Source: an uncultured Peptococcaceae bacterium
GTDB taxonomy: Bacteria; Bacillota; Dehalobacteriia; UBA4068; JAAVYR01
NCBI GenBank assembly: GCA_949739465.1
Contig: CATIYQ010000052.1
Location: forward strand, 1-7,226
DNA: 7,226 bases
Reading direction: 5' to 3'
Shown here: positions 1-6,505 of the stretch, piece by piece
How positions within the stretch are numbered: position 1 is the stretch's first letter
Layout of the letters: each line of letters begins with the position of its first letter
Position numbers and translations under genes: made by a program
The notes under the pieces: model-generated
The model's database searches: none
What the model was told of the DNA's origin: nothing
What the model saw: only the letters and a program-made list of their open reading frames with translations

Positions 1-264
1 AAAATCAATACGGAATTTGTCCAAGTCTTATCCTGCGACAAAGTGCGGATGCGTGTGTGGGAGCGGGGCTGCGGTGAGACTATGGCTTGCGGCACGGGGG
101 CTTGTGCTACGGCTGTAGCTGCTATCTTAAACGGTCTGACCGAGCGAACCATTGATGTGGTCTTAGACGGCGGTGTTCTTAGGATTACCTGGGATGAAGA
201 AACAGGAAAGGTATTTATGACCGGGGAAGCGGCGTTTATTTTCACAGCGGAATATCTAGGCTAA
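1..264 (+). CDS. dapF: Diaminopimelate epimerase, C-terminal part (5' end outside window)
   Basis: DapF is a cytosolic, cofactor-independent epimerase that interconverts LL- and meso-diaminopimelate, feeding lysine and peptidoglycan synthesis. Only the last 87 codons are present. The frame is open from base 1, so the gene starts upstream of the window, and the first ATG at 43 is internal. The family signature is clear: ERGCGET (visible residues 21-27) followed by ACGTGAC (29-35). The Cys at visible residue 30 corresponds to the second of the two catalytic cysteines of the family; the first lies outside the window. The stop is TAA at 262-264. No terminator follows and the next gene starts 47 bases on, so the two are probably co-transcribed. 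The visible part shows no damage. Identification is firm because the motif is diagnostic, but completeness of the gene cannot be judged. Confidence 0.95.
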   Translation, partial: KINTEFVQVLSCDKVRMRVWERGCGETMACGTGACATAVAAILNGLTERTIDVVLDGGVLRITWDEETGKVFMTGEAAFIFTAEYLG

Positions 265-311
265 AAGAATAGCCGTAAAAAAAATAGTAATGACATCTGG
301 GAGGAACAGAT

Positions 312-1091
312 ATGCAGCCGAAAATCGGTTTTGCTTTTGGCGGTGGCGGCGTCCGTGGCTTTGCCCATATTGGCGTCATTCGAGTCTTTGAAGAAGCGGG
401 GATTAAGGCGGATTTTGTTGCCGGCACTTCTGCCGGGGCATTGGTGGCGTCTTTATATGCTTGCGGTTATACAGGGAAAATGATGACGGATATTGTGCAA
501 AATATCAATTTTTCTCGTTTGGTACGGTTGAAAATCAGTCGCTTGGGTATGGTGCAGGGAGACGAATATACAGAGTTTATCCGCCTTTGTACCAAAAATA
601 AAAATATTGAAGAAGCGGGGATTCCCCTGCGCTTGGTGGCGGTGGATTTATATACGGGGGAAAGGGTTGTGCTGGATAAAGGGAATATTGCCATTGGCGT
701 GCGGGCAAGCTCTTCTATTCCAGGGGTGTTTGCGCCTGTGAAATATAACGGTATGATGCTGACGGATGGTGGTATGTTGGACGCTTGTCCCGATTCTATT
801 GTCAGAGACATGGGTGCGGATATTGTCATCGCTATCAACCTGCGGGCAAGTGGCAGACAGGAACCGAAAAACATCGTTGATGTGCTGACTCGTTCCATTG
901 AGATTGTTTCGAATAAACAGACGTTGACTGACGCCGATGTGGCGTTAGAACCGATTTCTATCCCCTTTGATTCGCCTATTGGCGCGCTGGACTTCCACAA
1001 AGGGCAGGAATACTTAAAAATGGGGGAAACGGTGGCGCGGGAGAAATTGGGCGAAATCCAACAGCTCATTGCCAATTGGCAGCCTCGTTAA
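312..1091 (+). CDS. Patatin-like phospholipase family protein (RssA/YlbK-like serine hydrolase)
   Basis: This 259-residue protein belongs to the patatin-like hydrolases, which use a Ser-Asp dyad to cleave acyl esters, usually of phospholipids. The landmarks are in the expected order: an oxyanion-hole loop FGGGGVRG (residues 9-16), the nucleophile elbow GTSAG with Ser40, and the DGG motif with Asp152. A conserved RASSSIPGVF stretch (131-140) lies just before the Asp. The length is typical of the short bacterial single-domain forms. There is no signal peptide, transmembrane segment or extra domain, so it is probably cytosolic. The start is supported by GGGAGG at 299-304, seven bases before the ATG. 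It lies 47 bases after dapF in the same direction and ends at a strong terminator, so it is probably the last gene of a dapF transcript. The family and catalytic residues are certain. The true substrate is unknown, and similarity to RssA does not fix it. Confidence 0.93.
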   Translation: MQPKIGFAFGGGGVRGFAHIGVIRVFEEAGIKADFVAGTSAGALVASLYACGYTGKMMTDIVQNINFSRLVRLKISRLGMVQGDEYTEFIRLCTKNKNIEEAGIPLRLVAVDLYTGERVVLDKGNIAIGVRASSSIPGVFAPVKYNGMMLTDGGMLDACPDSIVRDMGADIVIAINLRASGRQEPKNIVDVLTRSIEIVSNKQTLTDADVALEPISIPFDSPIGALDFHKGQEYLKMGETVAREKLGEIQQLIANWQPR

Positions 1092-1094
1092 AGC

Positions 1095-1128
1095 AAAAGC
1101 AGACTTATTTAAGTAAGTCTGCTTTTTT
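1095..1128. terminator. Bidirectional intrinsic terminator between the patatin gene and nadE
   Basis: A 13-base-pair perfect stem (AAAAGCAGACTTA at 1095-1107 with TAAGTCTGCTTTT at 1114-1126) encloses a six-base loop. On the + strand it ends in a T run (1123-1128), beginning three bases after the patatin stop codon. On the - strand the flanking T run is shorter (TTTT, then GCTTT), so it should work better for the patatin transcript. The stop codon of nadE (1105-1107 on the - strand) and its last few codons lie inside this hairpin. Confidence 0.9.
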
Positions 1129-2787
1129 CTTTAGATAATCAAGGCTGAAATAAGGCGTGTGCAGGCGGTGACGGTGTTCGTGCCTTGGCGGATTGTGGAC
1201 GATGAGGATTGGCGGCGATTGCAGCCGTTTCACATTTGCCATGCCTTCATATGCGCGCCACCACTTTTCCAGGTCGGCAATAAATTGGTCGGCATTGGAA
1301 AAGTGGCTGTCGATGAGCGCTTGGGGGCAGCCAATGGCGTCTCCTAATGTTTTCTGTTCATAAAGACGAAGGATTTCTATCAGGGTGAGTGGTGTTTCCC
1401 TGTCTTCCCATGCTGCCAGCAGTTTGTCATGATATTCGTAAATAAGGGGGTCGCCCAGTCCTTTGGTGATATCTTGCTGGGGAGATAGTTCTGCGCTGGG
1501 TTTTAGTTTAATGATTTCCGCCAGAACAGATTCGTCGTAAATAAATTGGTCCATGTACTGTGCCAAGGTGTAAATCTCATGTTTCCAGAGATTGCCCGTG
1601 GCGGCTAAAAAGCCTGCCTGGTCTCCATACATAGTGGCATAGCCGACGGCGATTTCCGTCTTATTGCAGTTGGCGGTAAAAACGCCGGAAACGCTTTGGG
1701 CAATGGCTGCCAAAAGTCTCCCGCCTCTGTCTCTGGCTTGAATATTTTCAGCGGTAAAGCCGCTCACCGCAAGGGTTTGTTTCTTTCCTTGCCAAGAAAA
1801 GGGTGTGGTTTCCAGTTGGCGGACTGTTGCCTTCACGCTTTCTTCAATGGGAAAAACGCCGTAAGGACAGCCAAGTTTCTCGCTGAGATTTCGGGCTAGG
1901 TCTTGGGTGAGCTGCGCGTTGTAACGGCTGGGCATATTAACCAAGAACACATTTTCTGCGCCGATTGCCTGTTGATAAAGACAGGCGTTCAAGGCGGAGT
2001 CAATGCCGCCGGAAAGCCCGATGACGACCTTTTGCAGTCCGCTGTTCTTCATAAAGGAACGGATGCCATAAACTGTTTTTTGGTAGATGGCGGCGGATTC
2101 TTCTTGTTCCTCATGAGCCGTTGGCGGGAGCATGTCAAGGGGAAACAGTCCTGTTTTGCCAAAGGGGGTAGCGCGGACTTCCTGATTTCCCGCTGTGGTA
2201 TATCTGCTGCTGCCGGGTAACACGAAAATCTGCTTTCCCTCATAAGCAAGTCCAGCATGGTGGAGATGGAGCGTTGGTCTGTTACTTGGCGTTACCTCAT
2301 CTGCTGCGGCTAACTCTTTCCATGGATTGGTGTAAAACATCAGTTCCAGTTGATTGCCATTGATTGCCTGATGGTTGGGGTTATTGGGATTGTCCCAGGA
2401 AAAGAGCAGAGAGATGGTTTTACCGTTTATCGTCAAATCATAGCGGTTGTTTTCTCTTTGGCAGGGTGTGGCAGAGAATATGATGTGCTGATTTTTTGCC
2501 AGGAATATGGTGGGGGTAACCTGTTCCTGTTTATCAGTGATACCGCCCCATAGAATCGCCATATTTTTGGCTTGAGCTGTGATTTGCCCATTGATAGCCC
2601 GGCAATCCTCATAAAAATCCGGGAAAAGTGTGGTATCTTTCGGTAAATATCCTGTGGTGGAAAAAGCAGGAAAGATGAGTAAATCAATGTTGCTTGCATT
2701 TCCTTGCCGGATGATTTCTTGTATTTGTTGGCTATGATAATGGATTTCTTCTGGTTTGATATTTAGTTGTCCAATGGCAATGTTCAT
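1105..2787 (-). CDS. nadE: NAD+ synthetase with N-terminal nitrilase-like domain that lacks its catalytic triad
   Basis: The 560-residue protein has the two-domain layout of glutamine-dependent NAD+ synthetases, which amidate nicotinic acid adenine dinucleotide to NAD+ using ATP. The C-terminal synthetase domain (about 230-560) looks functional: the ATP-pyrophosphatase loop SGGIDS is at 259-264, ENIQARDRG at 346-354, NKTEIAVGY at 374-382 and YGDQAG at 386-391. The N-terminal domain (about 1-220) is recognisably CN-hydrolase: GQLN near the start and FPAFSTTGY at 39-47, where active forms have FPEL..TGY. The three catalytic positions appear lost: Glu is Ala41, the Lys loop is shortened to SATPCQREN (105-113), and Cys aligns with Ser130 in LLFSWD. 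The domain is also shorter than usual. I infer use of free ammonia rather than glutamine, with the N-terminal domain kept for structure. The start is supported by AGGCGG (2793-2798, - strand). The gene is transcribed alone, divergently from ispE. The synthetase assignment is firm; loss of glutaminase rests on alignment by eye. Confidence 0.93.
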   Translation of the reverse strand: MNIAIGQLNIKPEEIHYHSQQIQEIIRQGNASNIDLLIFPAFSTTGYLPKDTTLFPDFYEDCRAINGQITAQAKNMAILWGGITDKQEQVTPTIFLAKNQHIIFSATPCQRENNRYDLTINGKTISLLFSWDNPNNPNHQAINGNQLELMFYTNPWKELAAADEVTPSNRPTLHLHHAGLAYEGKQIFVLPGSSRYTTAGNQEVRATPFGKTGLFPLDMLPPTAHEEQEESAAIYQKTVYGIRSFMKNSGLQKVVIGLSGGIDSALNACLYQQAIGAENVFLVNMPSRYNAQLTQDLARNLSEKLGCPYGVFPIEESVKATVRQLETTPFSWQGKKQTLAVSGFTAENIQARDRGGRLLAAIAQSVSGVFTANCNKTEIAVGYATMYGDQAGFLAATGNLWKHEIYTLAQYMDQFIYDESVLAEIIKLKPSAELSPQQDITKGLGDPLIYEYHDKLLAAWEDRETPLTLIEILRLYEQKTLGDAIGCPQALIDSHFSNADQFIADLEKWWRAYEGMANVKRLQSPPILIVHNPPRHEHRHRLHTPYFSLDYLKKKADLLK

Positions 2788-2820
2788 TTTATCCGCCTGC
2801 TCTCGTTGTGTTCTTCGTTT

Positions 2821-2849
2821 TTTATCATCATATCATGTTTTCGTGACAA
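2821..2849 (-). promoter_or_regulatory. Candidate sigma-70 promoter for nadE
   Basis: Read on the - strand, TTGTCA (2844-2849; five of six matches to the -35 consensus) is followed after exactly 17 bases by GATAAA (2821-2826; four of six to the -10). It lies about 35 bases upstream of the nadE ATG in AT-rich DNA. The spacing is ideal and the position fits, but AT-rich sequence yields such matches by chance, so this is a candidate only. Confidence 0.4.
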
Positions 2850-2934
2850 TAAGAAAATATTTTTTCAGGAAATTTAAAAAAAATATAGGAATTTTTGCCG
2901 AAATATGTCATAATATGAGATGAGTATACATAGC

Positions 2935-2939
2935 AGGAG
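2935..2939 (+). promoter_or_regulatory. Ribosome binding site that decides the ispE start
   Basis: AGGAG at 2935-2939 lies nine bases before the ATG at 2949, a normal spacing, but only three bases before an in-frame GTG at 2943 and six before a TTG at 2946. The ATG also gives an N-terminus (MNVISLEAPAK) of the usual IspE form, so ATG 2949 is the preferred start. Confidence 0.75.
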
Positions 2940-2948
2940 TGCGTGTTG

Positions 2949-3833
2949 ATGAATGTAATTTCTCTAGAAGCTCCGGCAAAGGTAAATTTATATTTATCCG
3001 TTCTTGGCACGATTGAGACCGGTCCTTATCAGGGATATCACGATTTGGACATGCTGATGCAGAGCATTTCCCTTTCGGATATTGTGACTATAGAAAAAAA
3101 GCAGGGAGTCTCCCTTTTAACAGCGTCTTTTACGGGGATTACGGGAGAGATTCCCCAAGACGAGCATAACCTGGCGATGAAGGCGTGGCGAATGATGCAG
3201 AATGCCTATGGTCTTCCTGAGGGCGTAGCTATTCATATTGAAAAGCATATCCCGGTAGGCGCAGGGCTTGCAGGTGGTAGTAGTGACGCAGCTGCCGTAC
3301 TCAAAGGGGTAAATCAGTTGTTTTCTCTTGGGTTGAGTCTGGAGACATTGGCGGAGATTGGCGCCTCTCTTGGCGGTGACGTGCCCTTTTGCCTCTATCA
3401 AGGGTTAGCTAGAGTGAGAGGGTTTGGCGAACGGGTAACGCCTCTTGTTTCTTTGCCGTCACGTAATTGTGTGTTGGTAAATCCTGGAATCGCAGTATTA
3501 ACCAGTGAAATTTTTAAGACTTATGATATAATGAAAGAAACAAATTCTTCTTCCCTTAACAATGAAGAAGAAAAAGTAAACGGTTTTTTAGCCGAACCCG
3601 ATTGGCAAAAGATAGATTATTTACTGCATAATGATTTAGAGTCGGCGGCGGTCAGTTGTTATCCTGTTATTGCAGAGATTAAAGAAGATTTGGAGAGGGT
3701 TGGACTTATGCCGTTTATGTCCGGCAGTGGTCCTTCTGTCATTGCCTTTTGGCAGACGGAAGAAGAGCGGCGTCATATTCAAGAAAAAATCGCGCCGAAA
3801 TGGGCAGTAACCGTATTTTGCCGAACCTTATAG
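2949..3833 (+). CDS. ispE: 4-diphosphocytidyl-2-C-methyl-D-erythritol kinase
   Basis: IspE phosphorylates the 2-hydroxyl of CDP-methylerythritol with ATP, the fourth enzyme of the MEP pathway to isopentenyl diphosphate, in the cytosol. The 294-residue protein is a full-length GHMP kinase. APAKVNLYL (residues 8-16) contains the family's catalytic Lys11. The ATP loop PVGAGLAGGSSDAA spans 102-115, and the catalytic Asp144 is in LGGDVPF. The third GHMP motif, MSGSGPSV, is near the C-terminus. An acidic, Asn/Ser-rich stretch around residues 195-210 is probably a surface loop. The gene is first in its transcript, divergent from nadE. The gap to the next gene (68 bases) contains no hairpin terminator, so it is probably co-transcribed with the GntR regulator downstream. 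Nothing appears broken and the identification is secure. Confidence 0.96.
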   Translation: MNVISLEAPAKVNLYLSVLGTIETGPYQGYHDLDMLMQSISLSDIVTIEKKQGVSLLTASFTGITGEIPQDEHNLAMKAWRMMQNAYGLPEGVAIHIEKHIPVGAGLAGGSSDAAAVLKGVNQLFSLGLSLETLAEIGASLGGDVPFCLYQGLARVRGFGERVTPLVSLPSRNCVLVNPGIAVLTSEIFKTYDIMKETNSSSLNNEEEKVNGFLAEPDWQKIDYLLHNDLESAAVSCYPVIAEIKEDLERVGLMPFMSGSGPSVIAFWQTEEERRHIQEKIAPKWAVTVFCRTL

Positions 3834-3901
3834 TGGGGATATGGCGGGCTATGGGGCATAAAAGTTGGTGAGACGGCAAACGGAAAGGGAGGGGCTTTTT
3901 C

Positions 3902-4603
3902 ATGACAAGAGGGACGTTAACCACAATTAAATTAGAGAGTTATAAACCTCTGCGGGAATTGGTTTTTGAAAAATTACGGGAGGCTATCGTTGACGGTACG
4001 TTACCTTCGGGGGAACGCCTGATGGAAGTGCAGTTGGCAGAAGATTTAGGCGTTAGCCGGACTCCTGTGCGGGAAGCCATTCGCCGTCTGGAAATGGAAG
4101 GTTTTGTGGTTATGACCCCCAGAAAAGGTGCATATGTATCGGGATTTTCCTTAAAGGATATTACCGATGTATTTGAAATCAGGGAAGCGTTGGAAGCATT
4201 GGCGGCGTCTCTTGCTGCAGAACGAATTTCCGAGGAGCAGGTTGCAGATTTACACCGTCATTTAGAATTATTTGAAAAAGCTACCGCAAACCATGATGTG
4301 GAAGAGTGGGTAAAACTGGACACTTCTTTTCATGCTGTTATCTATAATGCCAGCCAAAATGAACGGTTGGTTCAGATGATTAACAATATTATGGAAAAAA
4401 TCCTCAGATACCGTAAAATGTCCCTAAAACCGGAAGAACGGATTCAGTTTGCCTATCAAGAACATCAGGATTTGGTGGCTGCTCTTACCCGTCGAGACAG
4501 AGAAGGAGCAAGACAGGCGGCGTCTGTCCATATTAACAATGCCCATATCAGCATTGTTGACATTTTAAATAATCAATACGGCGTGGGCAATATTCATGAG
4601 TAA
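3902..4603 (+). CDS. GntR-family transcriptional regulator, FadR/FCD subfamily
   Basis: This 233-residue protein has the two-part structure of FCD-type GntR regulators. The N-terminal winged helix-turn-helix spans about 16-80 and includes LAEDLGVSRTPVREAIRRLE (45-64), the recognition-helix signature. An all-helical FCD ligand domain covers about 85-225. The metal site typical of many FCD proteins is complete: Asp140 and His144 (DTSFH), His188 (EHQDL) and His210 (HINNAH). It therefore probably binds a metal-assisted small carboxylate-like effector, which I cannot name. The start has a strong AAGGGAGGGG (3885-3894) upstream. It lies 68 bases after ispE with no terminator between, and is closed by its own terminator. 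Position beside ispE does not prove it controls isoprenoid genes; FCD regulators more often control sugar-acid or organic-acid metabolism. No clear operator is visible near its own gene. Family assignment is firm, target unknown. Confidence 0.94.
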   Translation: MTRGTLTTIKLESYKPLRELVFEKLREAIVDGTLPSGERLMEVQLAEDLGVSRTPVREAIRRLEMEGFVVMTPRKGAYVSGFSLKDITDVFEIREALEALAASLAAERISEEQVADLHRHLELFEKATANHDVEEWVKLDTSFHAVIYNASQNERLVQMINNIMEKILRYRKMSLKPEERIQFAYQEHQDLVAALTRRDREGARQAASVHINNAHISIVDILNNQYGVGNIHE

Positions 4604-4616
4604 CCCCGTCAAACGT

Positions 4617-4659
4617 AAAAGAATCTTGGTTTTTAAGAAAATCTCAAGGTTCTTTTTTT
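4617..4659 (+). terminator. Intrinsic terminator after the GntR gene
   Basis: AAAAGAATCTTG (4617-4628) pairs with CAAGGTTCTTTT (4645-4656), a 12-pair stem with one G-U pair and a 16-base loop, followed by seven T (4653-4659). It begins 14 bases after the gntR stop. Its end is only about 25 bases before the start of the protease gene, leaving no room for a full promoter between. Confidence 0.85.
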
Positions 4660-4684
4660 ATGCTGAGAGACATGAGGTGGTTTT

Positions 4685-6436
4685 ATGACAGATATGATTA
4701 TATGCAAAAACAAAAAACGAAAAGGCTTATGGGGTGTTGTTCTGCTCCTGTTTTTTTTCTTATTGCTGCCTCAGGGAGCATGGGCTGCCTCCGGTAATGC
4801 TTATTTGTCTCAGGCAAAAACGCTGAAATCGTTAGGTCTTTTCCTGGGGACGGAGCGGGGTTTTGAGTTAAACCGTCAAGCAACCAGAGCCGAAAGCGCC
4901 GTTATGCTAACGCGGCTTTTGGGCAAGGAAAATCTTGCCAAAGAGCTGAATGCCGCACATCCTTTCCGGGATACGGACCTGTGGGCTGACCCTTATATCG
5001 GTTATTTGTATCAAGGGGGTTTAACCAATGGTGTGGGTGACGATTTATTTGGTTTTGGCGAGAGTGTTGCGCCCAACCAGTTTGTTACCTTTTTATTGCG
5101 GTCTTTGGGTTATCGCGACTTGAAGGACGGCTTCACCTATGAAACGTCATTGGAAAAGGGACTGGAAATCGGACTTTATTCTCAAGAAGAATATGCCCGT
5201 TTGCAATCTATGTCCCATATGACCCGTGGCTATTGTGTTATGCTTTCTTATCAAGCGTTATTTGCAACTTGCAAGGATTCGGATATGGCGCTTTTAGAGA
5301 AGCTTTATCTGAACGATGGCGCGGTGACGGGTGACGCTATTCTCAGCGCGGCGAAAAATGATGACGCGTTAGCGTCTTTTGCCCTAGATAAATTGGGTTT
5401 AACAGAAGAGTCTTTGCTGCTCAGTTCTGGGGAAATTTATGAAAAAGCATCGCCGGCTGTGTTTTTAATCGAATTATTTGATAAAAAAGATGTGCTGTTA
5501 GGTAGCGGCAGCGGTTTTTTTGTTTCGGCGGAAGGACATTTTATTACGAATTATCACGTCATTGAGGACGCTTATCGCGCCAAGGTTCACTTGGCAGACG
5601 GCACTACTTATCCTGTGGATGTAGTTTGGGGGGTTGATGCAGCCAATGATTTGGCAATCCTGCAAATCCAAACCACAAAGAAAATGCCCTATCTTACCGT
5701 TGCCAATTCTGATTTGATTGAAAACGGTGATAAGGTTTATGCTTTGGGCAGTCCCAATGGGAAAATGAATACCTTCACCCAAGGGGTTATCACTAACAAA
5801 CAGCAGTTGGTGAAAGAGAAGGTCATGATTCAGATGACTGCTCCCATTGCTGCGGGCAGTTCCGGCGGCGCTCTTCTCAATGAACGGGGACAGGTAATCG
5901 GCGTTACTACCAGCGGCGTGAAAAATGAAAAAAATATTGGCTTTGCCATGGCGGCAAATCATATCGGTAAGATTCCCTTGACAGAGGGCGAGTCTTTGGC
6001 ATTTTTATTCGGCGAGCACCATGAGGGAACGATACCAACCGATGAAGAAGGCAATTATTATGAGCAAGAGCCTAACGATACCAGAGGATACGCTAATGTA
6101 TTTCCTCCTGACGAAATGATGATTGGCGCTATTGATACGCCTAATGATGTAGATATGTTTCGCATTCCTGTAACAGAAAAAACTTATATTGCTGTGGGGC
6201 TTACTTGCGGGTCGGAGTGGTATACCAAAAATTTAGTATTGATGCTAATTGATGATGAGGAAAATGTTCTTGCAGTCAGCGAGACGGAAATGATTAATGA
6301 TTCTATGATGCAGACGTTGTACGGCACTATGGAAAAGGGCGATTATTATCTTGTCCTGATGCAGAACGGACCGAAAGACCGAGACCGGCTTTGGTATAAT
6401 GTACCTTATTATATGATTTATTATTATAACGAATAA
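4685..6436 (+). CDS. Exported serine protease: SLH-like repeats, HtrA-type trypsin domain, PPC-like C-terminus
   Basis: The 583-residue protein begins with a signal peptide: basic CKNKKRKG (7-14), a hydrophobic core (15-28), and AWA at 32-34 before the likely cleavage site. Three SLH-like repeats follow (about 40-80, 90-143, 150-195). The first has the conserved ATRAESAVMLTRLLG; the others are more diverged (second: WADPYIGYLYQGGLTNG). SLH repeats usually anchor proteins to cell-wall polymers. The trypsin-like domain (about 245-440) has a complete triad: His291 (TNYHV), Asp322 (NDLAIL) and Ser393 (GSSGG). It resembles the DegP/HtrA family but no PDZ domain follows. The C-terminal part (about 460-575) starts with EQEPNDT and has DVDMF (488-492), as in bacterial pre-peptidase C-terminal (PPC) domains; it ends in a Tyr-rich tail. 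AGGTGG (4675-4680) precedes the ATG. The likely role is a wall-attached envelope protease; the substrate is unknown. Domain calls are by eye; protease is firm, SLH good, PPC probable. Confidence 0.9.
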   Translation: MTDMIICKNKKRKGLWGVVLLLFFFLLLPQGAWAASGNAYLSQAKTLKSLGLFLGTERGFELNRQATRAESAVMLTRLLGKENLAKELNAAHPFRDTDLWADPYIGYLYQGGLTNGVGDDLFGFGESVAPNQFVTFLLRSLGYRDLKDGFTYETSLEKGLEIGLYSQEEYARLQSMSHMTRGYCVMLSYQALFATCKDSDMALLEKLYLNDGAVTGDAILSAAKNDDALASFALDKLGLTEESLLLSSGEIYEKASPAVFLIELFDKKDVLLGSGSGFFVSAEGHFITNYHVIEDAYRAKVHLADGTTYPVDVVWGVDAANDLAILQIQTTKKMPYLTVANSDLIENGDKVYALGSPNGKMNTFTQGVITNKQQLVKEKVMIQMTAPIAAGSSGGALLNERGQVIGVTTSGVKNEKNIGFAMAANHIGKIPLTEGESLAFLFGEHHEGTIPTDEEGNYYEQEPNDTRGYANVFPPDEMMIGAIDTPNDVDMFRIPVTEKTYIAVGLTCGSEWYTKNLVLMLIDDEENVLAVSETEMINDSMMQTLYGTMEKGDYYLVLMQNGPKDRDRLWYNVPYYMIYYYNE

Positions 6437-6451
6437 AATATAATGAATAAA

Positions 6452-6486
6452 AAAACGCCCTGATGAAAAACTCATCAGGGCGTTTT
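6452..6486. terminator. Bidirectional terminator between the protease and corA-like genes
   Basis: A perfect GC-rich stem, CGCCCTGATGA (6456-6466) with TCATCAGGGCG (6472-6482), is extended by four A-T pairs (6452-6455 with 6483-6486) around a five-base loop. The - strand reads into a run of seven T just beyond the hairpin, and the + strand into TTTT. It lies 15 bases after the protease stop and 20 bases from the corA-like stop, so it serves both convergent genes. Confidence 0.93.
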
Positions 6487-6505
6487 GATTGAAAGTATAT
6501 TCTGA

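Larger units (their letters stand above)
2788..2948. promoter_or_regulatory. Divergent nadE-ispE intergenic region with a small palindrome
   Basis: This 161-base AT-rich gap must hold promoters for both nadE (-) and ispE (+). The nadE candidate is at 2821-2849. For ispE the best -10-like hexamer is CATAAT (2909-2914), with only a poor -35 at the right distance. It sits inside an 11-base palindrome TCATAATATGA (2908-2918) that could be an operator or chance. An A-rich run (about 2874-2884) may act as an UP-like or curved element. I see no open reading frame with coding features here. Confidence 0.4.

Noticed and set aside
467..1075. 202-codon open frame on the - strand inside the patatin gene
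   Set aside because: It lies antisense to a gene with clear catalytic motifs, and its translation is Ser/Ile-rich with no recognisable domain. It is a shadow frame.
1903..2220. 105-codon open frame on the + strand inside nadE
   Set aside because: It is antisense to the conserved synthetase domain, with no family resemblance and no ribosome binding site that I could see.
1105..2787. nadE as a pseudogene because its glutaminase residues are lost
   Set aside because: The frame is intact over 560 codons, the synthetase motifs are conserved, and a ribosome site and candidate promoter are present. A specialised enzyme fits better.
2943..2945. In-frame GTG as an alternative ispE start
   Set aside because: It is only three bases from the AGGAG site. 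The ATG at 2949 has normal spacing and gives the usual IspE N-terminus.
2828..3010. 60-codon open frame on the - strand across the nadE-ispE gap
   Set aside because: It overlaps the ispE start and the likely promoters, has AT-rich low-complexity content, and has no supporting ribosome site.
3834..3901. Possible terminator or promoter between ispE and gntR
   Set aside because: The gap has G-rich stretches but no stem with a T run and no good -35/-10 pair. Only the ribosome site of gntR is supported.
4557..4562. Perfect TTGACA -35 box near the end of gntR, as a possible protease promoter
   Set aside because: No acceptable -10 hexamer occurs 16-18 bases downstream (the sequence there is GC-rich), and the terminator would still lie between it and the protease gene.
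5498..5962. 154-codon open frame on the - strand inside the protease gene
   Set aside because: It covers the catalytic core of the real gene on the other strand and has no recognisable motif.
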